This document shows, piece after piece, positions 12,428-14,024 of a DNA stretch of 14,024 nucleotides. Position numbers and translations under genes: made by a program. Every line of letters starts with the position of its first letter. The first letter of the stretch is position 1. Source of the stretch: JBFWQM01 sp050249455 (GTDB taxonomy: Bacteria; Pseudomonadota; Alphaproteobacteria; MPNO01; VGEU01); the NCBI GenBank assembly GCA_050249455.1, contig JBFWQM010000148.1, forward strand, positions 1 to 14,024, in the 5' to 3' direction. Below the pieces are notes generated by a model. That model was not told the DNA's origin. It ran no database searches and was given only the letters and a program-made list of their open reading frames with translations.

Positions 12428-13555
12428 ATGGCTACCCGACTGCGCGCCCCGCGATACCACCGCCTCCGCGACCGACCGGCGGAAGGGGTGAGCAGGCGCC
12501 GCACCCGGCGCCACCTGTCGCTGCGGGACTTCACGCCGATCCTGGCGGGCTTCCTCCTGGCGCTCGCGGTCCTCTACACCCTCTACTTCGCGCAGGCCTT
12601 CCTGATCCCGACCGTGGCGGCGATCGTGCTCGCGATGATCGTGAGCCCGATCGCCGACTTTCTCGAGGAGCGGGCGCGCGTGCCGCGGCCCGCCGCCGCG
12701 CTGCTGGCGGTTCTCGGGCCGATCGTGGTGTGCGCCGGCCTGGCGATCGTACTCGCCCCGGCGCTCGAGACGTGGGTCGATCGCGCGCCGCAGATCTTCG
12801 ACAGCGCCCAGGAGAAGCTTCGCGGCCTGCGCGAGTCGGTGGCGGCGCTGCGCCAGGCCTCGGAGCAGATGGAGAAGGTCGCCGAGCTGCCGAAGCAGGA
12901 CGGACCTGGCCAGTCGCCGGCCGCGATCCCGGTGGTGATCGCGGGCCGCGGCCTGCTCGCCGACTTCGCGGTGTCCGCCCCGCTCGTCGCGGTGCAGGTG
13001 CTCTACGCGATCGTGATGAGCTTCTTCATGCTCGCCGAGCGCAGCCGGATACGCCACCGCGTCATCTGCTCCCCGCCGTCGCTCGGCATGCGCCTGCGGC
13101 TGGCGCGGATCGTGCGCGAGATCAGCGACGGCATCTCGCAGTACCTGTTCAGCGTGGCGGTCATCAACACCGGGCTCGGCGTCTGCACCGCCGCGGCCCT
13201 CCATCTGCTCGGCGTCCCGGACGCGCTCCTGTGGGGCGCGGCGATGGGGCTGTTCAACTTCATCCCCATCTTCGGCCCGATCCTCATGATCGGGGTGATC
13301 GGCGCGGTGTGCGTGGTCACGTTCGATACGCTCGGCCAGGCGGTGGTCCCGATCGGCGCGGTGCTCATCCTGCACCTGATCGAATCCCAGATCGTCTATC
13401 CCTGGGTCCTCGGCCGCCGCGTGGCGGCCAGTCCGCTCGCGGTCTTCTTCGCCGTGGCGTTCGGCGGCTGGATGTGGGGCGTCGTCGGCGCGTTCATCGC
13501 GGTGCCGGTGCTGATCGTCTGCGTCGCCATCGTCCACCACATGGGCCCGCGCTAA
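12428..13555 (+). CDS. AI-2E family (UPF0118) membrane transporter
   Basis: This 375-residue inner-membrane protein matches the AI-2E/PerM/UPF0118 family. A polar, Arg-rich N-terminus (1-33) precedes paired helices at about 36-75 and a third at 88-112. A charged periplasmic-type stretch of about 65 residues (115-180) with a coiled-coil-like segment follows, then helices near 183-203, 237-260, 265-300, 304-323 and 335-369. Conserved signatures are GLFNFIPIFGP (274-284), IVYPWVLGRR (322-331) and FGGWMWGVVGAFIAVP (345-360). Characterised relatives export AI-2 or act as Na+/H+ antiporters, so the substrate is open. The ribosome binding site is weak. There is no EcfG motif upstream, so it probably does not belong to the stress cluster. 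A dispersed repeat follows directly after the stop codon. Confidence 0.92.
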   Translation: MATRLRAPRYHRLRDRPAEGVSRRRTRRHLSLRDFTPILAGFLLALAVLYTLYFAQAFLIPTVAAIVLAMIVSPIADFLEERARVPRPAAALLAVLGPIVVCAGLAIVLAPALETWVDRAPQIFDSAQEKLRGLRESVAALRQASEQMEKVAELPKQDGPGQSPAAIPVVIAGRGLLADFAVSAPLVAVQVLYAIVMSFFMLAERSRIRHRVICSPPSLGMRLRLARIVREISDGISQYLFSVAVINTGLGVCTAAALHLLGVPDALLWGAAMGLFNFIPIFGPILMIGVIGAVCVVTFDTLGQAVVPIGAVLILHLIESQIVYPWVLGRRVAASPLAVFFAVAFGGWMWGVVGAFIAVPVLIVCVAIVHHMGPR

Positions 13556-13557
13556 AG

Positions 13558-13650
13558 CGGTATCCGATCAGGTGTGATTGGATACCGATCTCGATCCTTC
13601 GTTGGTCGCATTCTCTACGGCGAACCGGATTCCACTTCGCCGGAAAATGC
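13558..13650. repeat. Dispersed alphaproteobacterial-type palindromic repeat (two palindromes)
   Basis: Starting 3 nt after the transporter stop, CGGTATCC (13558-13565) and GGATACCG (13580-13587) form an 8-bp dyad whose interior ATCA-GGTG-TGAT extends it. A second palindrome follows: GCATT (13608-13612) with AATGC (13646-13650), and inside it CGGCGAA (13618-13624) with TTCGCCG (13636-13642) around a CCGGATTCCAC core. The CGGCGAACCGG...CACTTCG...AAAATGC wording resembles, from memory, short mosaic intergenic repeats (RIME-like) of rhizobia and relatives; this needs database confirmation. The sequence is less GC-rich than its surroundings, consistent with a mobile repeat. It lies between convergent genes. 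Confidence 0.75.
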
Positions 13651-13677
13651 CCTAGGCGAGGCCGGGGAAAGCAACGG

Positions 13678-13708
13678 CTCCGCCGGCGGCGGCTGGCCGC
13701 CGACGGAG
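13678..13708 (-). terminator. Hairpin downstream of the right-edge membrane gene
   Basis: CTCCG (13678-13682) with CGGAG (13704-13708) and CGGCGGC (13684-13690) with GCCGCCG (13696-13702) form a 12-bp stem with one C-A mismatch. On the minus strand it comes 35 nt after the stop at 13744 and is followed by GTTGCTTTCC, a weak T-tract, so it is a possible terminator for that gene. Confidence 0.4.
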
Positions 13709-13743
13709 ACGCGCGAGTCCCGCGATCCGGCGCGGCCGTCGCG

Positions 13744-14024
13744 TCAGCGGCGGCCGAGGACGAACCCGGTAAGGGCGGCGACGGCAAGGATGGCAAGCGG
13801 GGAGGCTTCGCGACCGAGGCTCCGGCCGACATCGACCAGCAGGCGGTCGATTTCGGCAGGCTCCAGCAGCGCGTCGATCGGCTCCGGTTCGGGGGCCGGC
13901 GGCTCGGCCATCGAGTGGTGCGAGGCAACCGCCAGCACGATGCCGCCGGCGACGGCGAAGACGACGGCGAACCCGGCGGCGGCATAGATCACGCCGTATT
14001 CCAGCGCCGCCACCGTGAAGGCCG
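13744..14024 (-). CDS. Small membrane protein of unknown function (N-terminus probably outside window)
   Basis: I do not recognise a named family. The visible reading frame is open to the right edge. A GTG at 14011-14013 could start an 89-residue protein, but no ribosome binding site precedes it and the frame continues upstream, so the real start probably lies beyond the window. There is a long hydrophobic helix near the N-terminus (LEYGVIYAAAGFAVVFAVAGGIVLAVAS), then a Pro/Glu-rich segment (MAEPPAPEPEPIDALLEP), an amphipathic stretch (AEIDRLLVDVGRSLGREASP) and a second short hydrophobic helix ending in FVLGRR. The C-terminal helix plus basic end recalls DUF883/ElaB-type or holin-like small membrane proteins, but this is only a resemblance. 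Strong G/C third-position bias supports a real gene. It is convergent with the transporter. Confidence 0.6.
   Translation of the reverse strand, partial: AFTVAALEYGVIYAAAGFAVVFAVAGGIVLAVASHHSMAEPPAPEPEPIDALLEPAEIDRLLVDVGRSLGREASPLAILAVAALTGFVLGRR

Noticed and set aside
10502..13540. A 1012-codon minus-strand open frame across the OmpA and AI-2E genes
   Set aside because: Its long N-terminal part is His/Arg/Asp-rich antisense sequence with no domain pattern; only the last 133 codons (10502-10903), with a signal peptide and ribosome binding site, form a real gene.
13574..13987. Plus-strand open frame across the second repeat and right edge
   Set aside because: It runs through the palindromic repeat, has no ribosome binding site and lies antisense to a minus-strand membrane protein with proper codon bias.
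1..14024. CRISPR arrays, tRNA/rRNA genes, prophage or transposase genes
   Set aside because: No regularly spaced direct repeats, no tRNA-like cloverleaf and no transposase or phage protein motifs were seen in reading both strands, although a dedicated scan was not possible.

Overview
The window is GC-rich, densely packed bacterial chromosome with strong G/C third-position codon bias. TauC/SsuC-type transport, LigAB-type extradiol dioxygenase subunits, PRC-barrel proteins, alphaproteobacterial-style dispersed palindromes and sigma-EcfG-like promoters all point to an alphaproteobacterium, probably Rhodospirillales or Hyphomicrobiales-like. This placement is inference from gene content. I saw no rRNA, tRNA, transposase, integrase or CRISPR array.

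Left part (1-4114) is a probable aromatic or organic-acid catabolic locus. A tight minus-strand operon reads from about 3.05 kb towards 1: metal-dependent amidohydrolase, HbpS/GlcG-like heme-binding-family protein, a LigA-like small dioxygenase subunit, a TauC-type ABC permease, and a LigB-like catalytic dioxygenase subunit cut by the window edge. Gaps between genes are 8-32 nt. A LysR regulator is divergent from it. The shared 144-nt intergenic region holds a clear T-N11-A dyad (ATAGG-N5-CCTAT) overlapped by a second dyad (TCGAAT/ATTCGA).

Middle part (4115-7554): a 101-nt nested palindromic repeat separates the LysR gene from a convergent two-gene operon, a two-domain VOC (extradiol-dioxygenase-like) protein followed by an MDR oxidoreductase. 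An HSL-type alpha/beta hydrolase is divergent from that operon. These genes are metabolically compatible with the left part, but no single substrate can be named.

Right part (7555-12337) changes character to a run of small exported or envelope proteins: a tandem PRC-barrel protein, a cupredoxin-fold protein that has lost its copper Cys/His ligands, a three-helix membrane protein, a small secreted two-cysteine protein, a second PRC-barrel-like protein, a glycine-zipper lipoprotein and an OmpA-type lipoprotein. Five of the transcription units here carry GGAAC-N16/17-CGTT (one GGTT) directly upstream, the published promoter signature of the alphaproteobacterial general stress sigma factor EcfG. 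In four of the five the -10 element lies about 29-35 nt from the start codon. This looks like a contiguous envelope-stress or general-stress island and is the most interesting signal in the window. A small VOC protein is embedded in it without such a promoter of its own.

Right edge (12338-14024): a strong terminator hairpin, an AI-2E-family transporter, a second dispersed palindromic repeat (13558-13650), and a convergent small membrane protein cut by the window edge.
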